Assembly: GCA_023402395.1 (NCBI GenBank)
Contig: JAEYGI010000044.1
Span: 1 to 27,950 of the forward strand
DNA length: 27,950 bases
Reading direction: 5' to 3'
Source of the DNA: Bacillota bacterium
GTDB lineage: Bacteria > Bacillota > UBA4882 > UBA8346
Positions within the stretch are counted from its first letter, which is position 1. Each line of letters starts with the position of its first letter. This document shows positions 15,058 through 22,980 of the stretch, one piece after another. Under the pieces are notes generated by a model that worked only from the letters and a program-made list of their open reading frames with translations, was not told the origin of the DNA and ran no database searches. The translations under genes were made by a program, and so were the position numbers.

Positions 15058-16239
15058 TTGGAAGGAGTATATAGATTAATATCGGATAAGGTTTCAAATT
15101 TAAGCAAAGAGATAATAGAAATTCGCAGAAATATTTATATGCATCCCGAACTTTCCGGAAATGAACAAAGAACAAGTCAATTAGTTGCCGATAAATTACG
15201 TTCATGTGGGATGGATGTTCAGACTAATATAGGCGGATACGGTGTGGTTGGTATTCTAAATGGAGGTAAAAAAGGAGAGACAATTGCTTGGCGAGCTGAC
15301 ATGGATGCCAGCGCAATGCAGGACACAATTGATAAACCCTATAAATCAAAGATCGATGGCGTTAAACATGTTTGCGGACATGATGCTCATACAGCCATTG
15401 CGTTAGGAATCGCTGAAACCCTTTCATCAATAAAAGAATACTTACCGGGTAGGATAAAATTCATTTTTCAACCGTGGGAAGAAGGTTCAATCGGCGCCGG
15501 GAGAATGATAAAAGACGGAGTTTTAGACAATCCGAGGCCAAGTGCTATTTATGGGTTACATGTCACGAATTGGGGTTTAGACCAAACTTATTTACAAGCA
15601 GGTCAGCTAAGCATTAATTATGGAGCCGCGCTTTTTGGGAAGAAGAAGTTTGAAGTTATTGTCAAAATTAACCGAGAAAATATAAATTTATCTTTAGAAC
15701 AAAATGTAATAATTCACTATCTTAACAGGCTTAATAGATATATTATCAAATGCGAAAAGGCTTCCCAAAATATAGTTGATCTGAAAATTGTCGAAAAAGC
15801 TACGGTGTTTAAAAATAATGAAATTCATTTAAAAGCAATGTTTAGATTCGCTCAACTCAAATATGTCGATGAAATCGAGGAAGAATTACAGCGAATCATT
15901 GATGAATATAGACAAAATAGCAATTATGAAGTGATTATTGAACCGTTGCAGTTTTTGCCACCGGTCTATAATGATGAGATCGAATCAGAAGAAGCTTATC
16001 AGATGTTAAAACAACTTATTGGAGACAATGCCGTCCCCATAAGGAATGAATTTCCGCCCCATGGAACGGATGATTTTGCCCTTTTTCAAAACGAATTGGC
16101 CCGCGGTTTGTTTTTCTTTTTAGGTCTGGCAAATTTAGAGAAAGGCATCAAGGTTGGCATGCATAATCCGGACTTTGACATTGACGAGGAATGTTTGGAA
16201 TTTGGGGTAAGAACATGTCCATGTTTTTGTTTGAGTTAA
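15058..16239 (+). CDS. M20D-family amidohydrolase/peptidase
   Basis: The 393-residue product shows the M20 metallohydrolase motifs: RRNIYMHPELSGNE near residue 23, CGHDAHT (Cys106, His108, His111), Glu141-Glu142 in PWEEGS, His168 in GLHV and a C-terminal GMHNPDFDIDEE. Relatives remove amino acids from N-acyl or amide conjugates (hippuricase/IAA-amino acid hydrolase type) with two metal ions; no signal peptide is seen. TTG 15058 has GGGAGG 8 nt upstream. The gene is clearly more AT-rich than its neighbours and sits between two tRNA-Arg remnants, consistent with horizontal gain. The C-terminus (GVRTCPCFCLS) looks frameshifted: one added base would give GVRNMSMFLFELM. Confidence 0.85.
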   Translation: MEGVYRLISDKVSNLSKEIIEIRRNIYMHPELSGNEQRTSQLVADKLRSCGMDVQTNIGGYGVVGILNGGKKGETIAWRADMDASAMQDTIDKPYKSKIDGVKHVCGHDAHTAIALGIAETLSSIKEYLPGRIKFIFQPWEEGSIGAGRMIKDGVLDNPRPSAIYGLHVTNWGLDQTYLQAGQLSINYGAALFGKKKFEVIVKINRENINLSLEQNVIIHYLNRLNRYIIKCEKASQNIVDLKIVEKATVFKNNEIHLKAMFRFAQLKYVDEIEEELQRIIDEYRQNSNYEVIIEPLQFLPPVYNDEIESEEAYQMLKQLIGDNAVPIRNEFPPHGTDDFALFQNELARGLFFFLGLANLEKGIKVGMHNPDFDIDEECLEFGVRTCPCFCLS

Positions 16240-16326
16240 TGCTAAAAAAGCAAAAAATCTCGTTTGTTCAGATATGATAGGACTTTCGCAGATACAATCG
16301 CATCATAAATTTTAAATTAAAAAAGC

Positions 16327-16384
16327 GGCCATAGTAATTCCTAAACCGTGTATCGGATCTCCGATTCCGGCCTCGGGGCCGCCA
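16327..16384 (+). pseudogene. tRNA-Arg 3' remnant 2
   Basis: GGCC and ATAGT from the 5' end are followed directly by TTCCTAAACCGTGT, the anticodon arm, then TATCGGAT, a T arm and CTCGGGGCCGCCA. The D arm is deleted. It resembles both the intact tRNA and remnant 1 and closes the M20 cassette. The terminator just downstream is also a copy of the one behind the intact tRNA. Confidence 0.8.
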
Positions 16385-16398
16385 TATCAGGACATTCA

Positions 16399-16435
16399 AA
16401 CCAGCGGAAAATTTTTATTCACGCTGGTTTTTTAT
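16399..16435. terminator. Terminator between tRNA remnant 2 and the large minus-strand gene
   Basis: AACCAGCG (16399-16406) pairs with CGCTGGTT (16422-16429), followed by TTTTT on the plus strand. It is a diverged duplicate of 13919-13952. The large minus-strand gene ends inside the T-tract. Confidence 0.75.
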
Positions 16436-19400
16436 TTGGGGGGAATGAGTGATCGTCGAGGCTCATCCTGAAAATCGATGCCGGACTTTGGGGGGCCCAA
16501 GTAGGTGCCGCTAAAAGTGATGACTACCGACTGGATTGAATTTAAATCCAGAAATTCATTCCCGGGATGATCAAAGTTTAAGGTCCAGGTGGTGAAAGGG
16601 CTTAAGCCGATGTAGCCTTCGTCATCGGAGCCGATCTGACCGCCGCCGGTATTATGCGGGTTGGCATAGTCGATTTTATAGGACACCACCCGGGGCAGAT
16701 GAATGAATTGAACGGCCGGATCACCGGTATTGGGCGATTGGTAGCTGGCGCCGGGATGGATCATCGTGACAAAGAGGACATCGGTTTTCCGTTGGATATC
16801 CGGGAAGTCCAGTTTGAATTTATAAGCGATCACTTGATACTGATTTAAAAAAGCGCGCATCGAGACGGGCAAGGCAAAGACCAATTTTTTCGTGTTGGGT
16901 AAAGCGCGGAACGCGAGCGGATAATCACTGGCTGATACTTGGATCTCCTCGGTGAATGGTTGATAGGGACCGCTCTTACGTTCTTTTATCGAATCAATTG
17001 AGGTGGAAATGCTGGAATGGGTGGCGCTCAGGGTTGCCATGTTCAGATCCGTGGTCGAAAATGGTTGTTCCTGCAGTGACCAATACCACAAAGCCCGGTT
17101 CTCTTCATACAGTTTTTTGACGATGATCGTCTTTAAGTTGGCATAGGCGTTCTGCATAAACGAAATATACACGGGCAAGGCGGGATCAGCCACTTGCTGC
17201 TGGCGCATGGCGGCAACCTTCTCAAGCCGGCTGGTTTTTTGATCCAGATCGGCCTGGACAGCGGCACGTTTGATATAAAGGGCATTATAGCAACAGATGG
17301 CTTGATTGCGGGCATCAATCAAGTCAAAATAATGATCCACGGCGTCCTTGAGCGCTTGGGCCGAGGAAATGGCGCCGATGAAATTCTGGATGAATTTATC
17401 GAAATCTTCCTTTTTGGTAGCGACGAGTCCCACTTCACCAGGGGCCAGAGCAGATTTTTTGATCTCGTCAAGCCCTTTTTTAATGCCGTTCACGGTGGCT
17501 TCCGCTTGTTTAATCACTTTCAAGGCATTTTCATATGTTTTCTCGGAGATGGCGAATTCATCAAACAATTCATAGGCGCTGGTTATTGTCTTGATGCCGT
17601 TGGCAATCCCGGTCCCGAAGGTAACGATTCCCGTAATCAAGTTAATCATGTCCCCGAAAACGCAACCGGTTCCCTCCTGTGCTTTTTTACGGACCTCTTC
17701 TTTAAAAATCGCTTCATCCTCGAAAGTAAGCTTCTGTTGTTGCTGCAACTGACCGGCCAAGTCATTGATGGTGTCGTTCAAGTTTTTAATCTGGTCCGAT
17801 ACTTGACTAATTTCATGCTGATCATTCTGAATATCCGCATTCAAACTTTGGATGGCTTGATCCAAGGCGTCAAGCTTCTTTTGAGCAGTAGCTTGCTCAT
17901 CGAGATAGGTACGGAACTGCGCTTCAATGATTGTGCCAAGGCCGATCAGTTGATCGATCCGCTTTTGATAGTCTTTCAGGGTTAGGATCGGCACCCAATT
18001 ATGATAGTTTCCGTAGAAATCAAGCCCGCGCCGGCAATGGCCGATCATTGCCAAAGCATTGTCATGGATGCTTTTGGCGGTGGCAATATCATGACTGTCC
18101 CAATTTGGCGCGGTAAACCCGGCCTGAATGACCGGAGCGGTGATCTTAACCAGCCAATAGCCCAAGGTGAGCACATATTGATAATCCTCCGCTTTGGCGG
18201 CGTTTAAAAAAGAAAATGCGGCCGCCCTTTGAGCGATTAAAAGCTGTTCCACTTTCATGAGTGGACCCAGTTGGTCATAGGTAAGCGGTTTGCTGGCATC
18301 TCCGCCGGGAGCGCCTGGGCTGTTCAGCGCTAAGGTTCCTATTGCGCCTTTGTCACCCGGCGCTCCCCTGAAAGAAGCCGCGGGTCCGGTGTCACCCACC
18401 GGTCCCGGCAGGCTGGGGACTTTCTTAAAAATAGGCATTTGAGTTTGCGGATCGATTTCAATTACAAAATAGGTACCCGGCGGTCCGCCATCACCGCCGG
18501 GTCCTCCGGACCCGGGGCAAGCTACCATCCCGCCGTCCCCGCCGTAATTGTCATAATTAAGGGTTACCGCTGTCGGGTTTATAAAACCGATGCTGATATT
18601 GGCTCCTGCCGCGCCCGGACCGGATTTCCCCGCATCTCCCCCCTGACCGCCGGTGGCTCCTTTTCCGCCAATCGAGTCCGGCGGCGGGAATACACCCCAA
18701 ATCGTGCTCTGTTCAGAATTGGCTCCCGGGTTTCCCATTTTGCCCTTGATCCCGGAATGGCCATCTTCTCCGCGTCCGCCCCGTCCGCCCTTGCTTAAAA
18801 TGTACAAATCCGGCGTGGCTCCAAAGACCGCGGGATCGGAAAAGGTAGTCAAAAGTTTGGTTAAGCGATCCTGGACCGGTTGCTGAACGATCGGAATCAG
18901 ACCGGGAGCGATTTGGTCCAATATCGCCTTGATTAACACTTGAACCGATATGATAATCTGCTGCAAATCATAATTGAACGCTATCTTATCGAAACTAAGG
19001 TTGACTTGGCGTTGGGTGACGGTTCTTTTTAAAGGATTAATCACCCATTCCATGGTGATATCAATTTCCGGCCCATGAAAACTAACGGGAAAACTAATGG
19101 GAGTTGGGAAAGGATTGAAAGTCAAACTGCAATTACCGGCGCAAGAAAGATTCTTAATCGACATCTGTACTATTGCGTTTTGGCTTTTCGGATCCCAGGT
19201 GGCATAATCGAAGGTAATATTCTTTAAACCGCTGCCACGCAAGTCCGGAATGTCAATGCAACCGTTAATGATGTTTTGAATCGAAAACGGATAATGGATA
19301 GCGGGAAAGATAAACGGATCGAGATCCGAAATCTGTTGGACCGTGGCCGACCATGCGGTACAAATATCCTTGAGAATTTGACAGATGTCCAAACTGCCGA

Positions 19401-19857
19401 TCTGAACCGTCCCCGGTCCAGCTCCCTTCTGCCCCTCAAAACTTTCCGCCATCAACACCACATTTCCGGCGGGAGTCCCGCTACCGCCGGCTGCCCCGGC
19501 AGCGCCCTTGGCCCCGGGTGACTCATCCTCTTGCTTCGCGGGAGAACCGGGAGGGAAATCCTTAGCAAGCTCAGGATCAGGACCTGCGTTATCAATAAAC
19601 GCCCCATTCGTAAAGATGATTTTCCGGGCATAAATGCGGATATCCTTGCCGGGGTTGGCCAAGTACCCGTTCAGCGTCACCGTATCGCCATATGCCACAA
19701 AATTCAATAATGAAGGCAGCCGCCGCTGTTCCGGCGGGGGAATGATGTAAGGCAGATCAGCCTGAGAAAGGTTGATATCCAGGCCGTAGCAATAAACCGT
19801 ATCACCGGTAGTCTGTTTAATATTTAATTCATTGGTAGGAATATTACAGTTTGCCAT
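16432..19857 (-). CDS. Large collagen-like protein with Tc-toxin-A-like helical region
   Basis: The product has 1,141 residues and no signal peptide. Residues 1-100 look beta-rich. Gly-rich blocks follow: 115-131, 357-380 (Gly at every third position in GRGEDGHSGIKGKMGNPG), 398-420, 439-462 and 484-520. Between them, 190-340 is beta-strand rich with an amphipathic helix near 305-337, somewhat like a lipid-binding TULIP domain. From 530 on it is helical: coiled coil 645-715 (KKLDALDQAIQSLNADIQND), a hydrophobic segment 733-757 (CVFGDMINLITGIVTFGTG), further helices 760-930, then a beta-sandwich-like end with WTLNFDHPGNEFLDLN. This order recalls the pore/coiled-coil core and C-terminus of Tc toxin A subunits, which is inference. 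GGAGG lies 7 nt before the ATG. The small gene at 19902 lies 44 bp upstream in the same direction. Confidence 0.75.
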   Translation of the reverse strand: MANCNIPTNELNIKQTTGDTVYCYGLDINLSQADLPYIIPPPEQRRLPSLLNFVAYGDTVTLNGYLANPGKDIRIYARKIIFTNGAFIDNAGPDPELAKDFPPGSPAKQEDESPGAKGAAGAAGGSGTPAGNVVLMAESFEGQKGAGPGTVQIGSLDICQILKDICTAWSATVQQISDLDPFIFPAIHYPFSIQNIINGCIDIPDLRGSGLKNITFDYATWDPKSQNAIVQMSIKNLSCAGNCSLTFNPFPTPISFPVSFHGPEIDITMEWVINPLKRTVTQRQVNLSFDKIAFNYDLQQIIISVQVLIKAILDQIAPGLIPIVQQPVQDRLTKLLTTFSDPAVFGATPDLYILSKGGRGGRGEDGHSGIKGKMGNPGANSEQSTIWGVFPPPDSIGGKGATGGQGGDAGKSGPGAAGANISIGFINPTAVTLNYDNYGGDGGMVACPGSGGPGGDGGPPGTYFVIEIDPQTQMPIFKKVPSLPGPVGDTGPAASFRGAPGDKGAIGTLALNSPGAPGGDASKPLTYDQLGPLMKVEQLLIAQRAAAFSFLNAAKAEDYQYVLTLGYWLVKITAPVIQAGFTAPNWDSHDIATAKSIHDNALAMIGHCRRGLDFYGNYHNWVPILTLKDYQKRIDQLIGLGTIIEAQFRTYLDEQATAQKKLDALDQAIQSLNADIQNDQHEISQVSDQIKNLNDTINDLAGQLQQQQKLTFEDEAIFKEEVRKKAQEGTGCVFGDMINLITGIVTFGTGIANGIKTITSAYELFDEFAISEKTYENALKVIKQAEATVNGIKKGLDEIKKSALAPGEVGLVATKKEDFDKFIQNFIGAISSAQALKDAVDHYFDLIDARNQAICCYNALYIKRAAVQADLDQKTSRLEKVAAMRQQQVADPALPVYISFMQNAYANLKTIIVKKLYEENRALWYWSLQEQPFSTTDLNMATLSATHSSISTSIDSIKERKSGPYQPFTEEIQVSASDYPLAFRALPNTKKLVFALPVSMRAFLNQYQVIAYKFKLDFPDIQRKTDVLFVTMIHPGASYQSPNTGDPAVQFIHLPRVVSYKIDYANPHNTGGGQIGSDDEGYIGLSPFTTWTLNFDHPGNEFLDLNSIQSVVITFSGTYLGPPKSGIDFQDEPRRSLIPPK

Positions 19858-19901
19858 ACAGTCCCCTCCAATTACGTTAAAATTAATTGCAGCCTATCGC
19901 T

Positions 19902-20060
19902 TTAGCTTCGGACCGTTTCTTCCCGGTACTTTTTTGCCAATTTGGACAGCGCGCTTGAGAAAAAGCCCTTATTCGAAATCTGAAAATATACCGGTCCGAT
20001 AACCTCATAATCTTCTTTCAAATCCGCTGTGGTGACAATGATTCGATTGGAATTGGCCAT
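19902..20060 (-). CDS. 52-residue protein of unknown function
   Basis: A short frame starts MANSNRIIVTTADLKEDYEV, continues IGPVYFQISNKGFFSSALS and ends with a basic-acidic helix KLAKKYREETVRS. GGAGG lies 6 nt before the ATG, which supports translation. It has no signal peptide and no cysteine. The beginning (IIVTT, then a beta-strand and YEVIGPV) is faintly like YbjQ/heavy-metal-binding-like proteins but much shorter, so it might be a truncated relative. It lies 23 bp after the broken secreted-protein gene and 44 bp before the large collagen-like gene, all on the minus strand, so the three probably form one transcript. Confidence 0.65.
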   Translation of the reverse strand: MANSNRIIVTTADLKEDYEVIGPVYFQISNKGFFSSALSKLAKKYREETVRS

Positions 20061-20083
20061 AGCGAGCCTCCTGTATGATTGGA

Positions 20084-21155
20084 TTAAAAATCTTTTAGCA
20101 ACTGTTTAATCAGCTCTTTTTCCCGTGCTGACTCCAGATCACGTTGGGACCGTTCGGCTTGGGCCTTGGCTGCGGCCAGCTTTTGATCGTAGATTCGGAT
20201 CAATCCCCGGTAATGATAGTCCTCTTTCAGACATCCCAAGGCAATGGTTTTGCCCTTCAGATCCCAGGCGTAAATGGAAGAGACGTCGATTTCGTCCGAG
20301 TATTCGTCGGCCGAGGCGCTGTCGTCCCGGGCCGGCTTGCCGTAAAGCGAGGTAAAGATGGGAACGAAGCTAGCGGCGACGAGGTTTTTTATTTCGTCGA
20401 AATTGCCGGAGGGAAAGGTATCTGTTGTCAGTTGGATCAGATAAAGTTGGTCGCCGTGGAACATTAGCTCTCCGTTCATTGTGACTCCGGCGACATCCGT
20501 ATCGAATCGCAGGGTCCCCTCAACGGCGTCCTGGGCTGACGGTGACAGTTCAAATTCGGACAGTAGATAATCGAGTTTTTTCTGGGTGAGTTCCACGGAG
20601 TCGCTAAGCGGAAATTTTTGTAGTCCCCTTTTTCAAAGATGGACTCATCAATGATCGTGGCGGCGTTATAGGATGAAACGAGACTCCATACTACGGAAGA
20701 TTCTTTTTGATAGCGATGCAATATCAGCGAAAGGTCCGGCGAATGGCGGAGTTTTGGTCGAAAACGGCCTGCGTCAATAGAGTTTTGGTGCCCCCTTTCA
20801 AATACTTGGCGAAATCTTGAAAGATGACAATCTCGGCCAAGCGATTGCCGTCCGGGGGGCAAAAACAGCTAAAGACCTGGGCTCCGTCTTGTTTCCGCTC
20901 ATAAACATCGAATCTTGATTGGATATAGGGATTATTCTCGACGTTAAATTGCGGATTGGACTTAAGTTTCTGCTCGGCCTCGGCCAACGTCATGCCCAAT
21001 GTTACCCCCAGAACGGAGATTTGGCGGCTGGTAATCGTCGGAATGGTTGTGATGTCCGTAATCGTCAGTTCATAGGTGCTGGGCGCAGCCAAAGCGGGTG
21101 CGGCCAAAACGGCGATTAGGACCAGAAAGCAGAGAACTGCTGCGCTTTTTTTCAT
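20084..21155 (-). pseudogene. Secreted protein gene broken by two frameshifts
   Basis: Three consecutive reading frames join into one protein of about 356 residues. Part 1 (from ATG 21155, GGAGG 5 nt upstream) begins MKKSAAVLCFLVLIAVLAAP, a signal peptide ending ALA, and runs to about 20,755. Part 2 continues as LRHSPDLSLILHRYQKESS to KNFRL near 20,610. Part 3 continues as DSVELTQKKLDYLLSEFELS to the stop at 20084. Restoring one base in the A-run at 20752-20755 (minus strand reads GACCAAAACTCC) and one near 20600-20605 repairs the frame. The protein family is not recognised; the C-terminus is a charged helix. It may be a real pseudogene or carry two sequencing deletions. It is first in the putative operon with the two genes below. 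Confidence 0.75.
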
Positions 21156-21283
21156 CGAGGCCTCCTTGGAGATGGCAATTTTCTGAATCAGGTTTACTAA
21201 TTATATCAAACTTTTGAAATTCCTTCACGCGAAACATTCCCTGCCTTCCCCGACCCGCCGCCGTCGCAGTTGCCGTGACAGAC

Positions 21284-21377
21284 AATTGACAGGGGACGGT
21301 TCCTCTTAGTCATTCAGTTACTGAAAATAGTCCGGCATTCGTTGCCGTACTCGCGGGGGTTACAAACAATTGACAGG
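21284..21377. repeat. REP-like short repeat ACAATTGACAGG, two copies
   Basis: The 12-mer occurs at about 21282-21293 (within GACAATTGACAGGGGACGG) and again at 21366-21377, the second copy lying inside unit 3 of array B. The longer context (TGACAGGGGACGGTTCCTC) resembles the REP-like ends scattered in Bacillota genomes near IS200/REP-associated transposases; no transposase gene is present here. Confidence 0.45.
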
Positions 21378-21587
21378 CGATGATTGCCGTAAGCGCGGCA
21401 TTGACCGCCGAAGCCCCGGCAATCGATGCCGCATTTAAAGCATTGACCGCCGTAGTTTCGGGATTTAATGCCGCAGTTGCGGCAATGAGCGCTGTAGTTC
21501 CGGCGGCCGATGCCATAGGAGCGGCGATAAGCGCCGAGGCTCCGGCGTTTCATGCCATGAGAGCGCGAGGGAATGGCGGGATTCATT
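21315..21587. repeat. 21-bp-period palindrome array B (13 units)
   Basis: The stretch divides into thirteen exact 21-bp units with a loose consensus of CANTNNNTGCCGNAGTNNCGG. Palindromes straddle the unit edges with changing sequence: CCGGCATTCGTTGCCG, CGGCAATCGATGCCG, CGGCATTGACCGCC, CGGCGATAAGCGCCG. Both strands are open: plus gives Ala-rich heptads (e.g. FNAAVAAMSAVV), minus gives Arg/Asn/Cys-rich ones (YGIGRRNYSAHCRN). Neither has a convincing ribosome binding site. The first unit contains ATTCAGTTACTGAA, which also occurs in array A at 6711-6724. It lies upstream of the broken secreted-protein gene and the lipoprotein gene. Confidence 0.75.
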
Positions 21588-21672
21588 CGAACTGATCGCC
21601 GTTTCATATGGATTTGGGTCCACTTATATGTAGATTAAGATTAAGCCCTTGAAATCCAATGATTTTTGTCCT

Positions 21673-21696
21673 CCGCCCGAAAGGCGGCTTTTTTGT
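21673..21696 (+). terminator. Rho-independent terminator downstream of array B
   Basis: CCGCC-CGAAA-GGCGG is followed by CTTTTTTGTTTT. No plus-strand gene is recognised before it, so it may end a transcript through array B. Apart from this and the promoter at 21806, 21588-21908 shows nothing. Confidence 0.75.
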
Positions 21697-21805
21697 TTTA
21701 TCAAAGCTACCCATATTTCTGCTTGCATGAAACGTTATGATTCGGAGTTTAAAGGCCATATAAAGGATAAAAACTTTAAATTATTACGAATTTGTTAAAA
21801 ACATG

Positions 21806-21832
21806 TTGATTTCCAGGAAATTCTGGTAAACT
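21806..21832 (+). promoter_or_regulatory. Promoter of the lipoprotein gene
   Basis: TTGATT (21806-21811) and TGGTAAACT, an extended -10 with TAAACT at 21827-21832, are 15 bp apart and about 75 bp before the start codon. Confidence 0.5.
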
Positions 21833-21908
21833 GATATTGTGACTTACTTCACGATTTATATTTAGGAAGAAAAATTAGAACAAGGAAGTGGAAGAAGTGA
21901 GTGGAAAA

Positions 21909-22847
21909 ATGAAACGAATTAAGTATTTTGGGGGTTTAGGGCTATTAATCCTGTTGGTTGCTCTTTTGGCGGGCTGTGGCGGAGGTTCGGGAGGTGGCGG
22001 CGGTTCCGATGTCGACCCGGCCACCGCAATCCACTTTACCATGCCCAGCGTTTATTATTCCCAGGATGATATCGCCATCAACATCCCCAGTGGCAAAACT
22101 GTAAAATTCTATCTATTGACCAAAGAAAATTATAAGAAAGTTAATGATGATGAGTCCGGTAGCGTAGCGATCGAAACCGACGATAATATCTTCACCAAAA
22201 CCACTGGCAGCAGTGACCTGCAGTTCACTCTACCGGATAGTTTAGACGGCCAAGAACGCTATATTTATGCGGTAGTCATTCTGAAGGGGTCTTTTGATCT
22301 TCGGGGAAAAACGAAAGAGCAATTATTCACAGCTGTTTCAAGCGGCGACGTGTTATTTGGACAAGCGCAAGATTCTGATGCAGATGGCCCTAAACTGGTT
22401 AAACTAGAAAAAAAAGGTACTGTTAGTCCCTTTATTTTTAATGGGATAACCACCGAATCCGCCGTGATTAATTTTACCCTGCCGGATGTTTACTATGATT
22501 ATGCTAACCCGGATTCCGGCGCCAGCGCCAACATACCCAGCGGCAGGACCGTAAAATTCTATGCTTTTAGTGATACCGACACTGAACCGCTTGATGCCGA
22601 TTATATCTTCCCCGCGACCACCACCAGAAGCGGCAATCTTCAGTTCGAATTGCCCGATTCGTTAGAGAACCAAACCTGCCAAATTTCGGCGGTGGTTATT
22701 TTGAGCGGCTCGTTTGAGCTTCAGGGAGCAACCCAAGAGCAGTTGGTAAAAGCGGTTAAAGACAAAGAAGTGTTATACGGAAAAACTGAAGAAGTGATCC
22801 TGACTAACGGGGATACGGTTAATTTCAAATTTGTCGGCGCGTTCTGA
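21909..22847 (+). CDS. Lipoprotein with two repeated beta domains
   Basis: The roughly 312-residue product starts MKRIKYFGGLGLLILLVALLAGC, a lipoprotein signal with lipobox LAGC, then a Gly/Ser linker (GGGSGGGGGS). Two similar domains of about 125 residues follow. Each runs F-T-(M/L)-P-(S/D)-V-Y-Y near its start, then IPSG(K/R)TVKFY, LQF(T/E)LPDSL, a VVIL(K/S)GSF strand and EQL near its end, which shows an internal duplication. Anchoring is on the outer face of the cytoplasmic membrane or outer membrane. In-frame GTG codons at 21888 and 21897 lie upstream; ATG 21909 opens the signal peptide best. The function is unknown. A hairpin at 22919 ends the transcript. Confidence 0.75.
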   Translation: MKRIKYFGGLGLLILLVALLAGCGGGSGGGGGSDVDPATAIHFTMPSVYYSQDDIAINIPSGKTVKFYLLTKENYKKVNDDESGSVAIETDDNIFTKTTGSSDLQFTLPDSLDGQERYIYAVVILKGSFDLRGKTKEQLFTAVSSGDVLFGQAQDSDADGPKLVKLEKKGTVSPFIFNGITTESAVINFTLPDVYYDYANPDSGASANIPSGRTVKFYAFSDTDTEPLDADYIFPATTTRSGNLQFELPDSLENQTCQISAVVILSGSFELQGATQEQLVKAVKDKEVLYGKTEEVILTNGDTVNFKFVGAF

Positions 22848-22918
22848 CAAAGAGCATCGTCCTGGGCGAAGCTTTTATTTTGAGTATTTGGATAGAGCCA
22901 ACGAATAGCAAACACCGA

Positions 22919-22958
22919 AACCTCCGGCGATTAAATTGGCGCCGGAGGTTCTTCTTTG
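22919..22958. terminator. Hairpin terminator between convergent genes
   Basis: AACCTCCGGCG and CGCCGGAGGTT form a perfect 11-bp stem with a 10-nt loop, followed by CTTCTTTG. It lies between the lipoprotein gene and the converging DUF2935 gene. Confidence 0.7.
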
Positions 22959-22980
22959 ATTGATGCTTTTCCGGTTCCTT

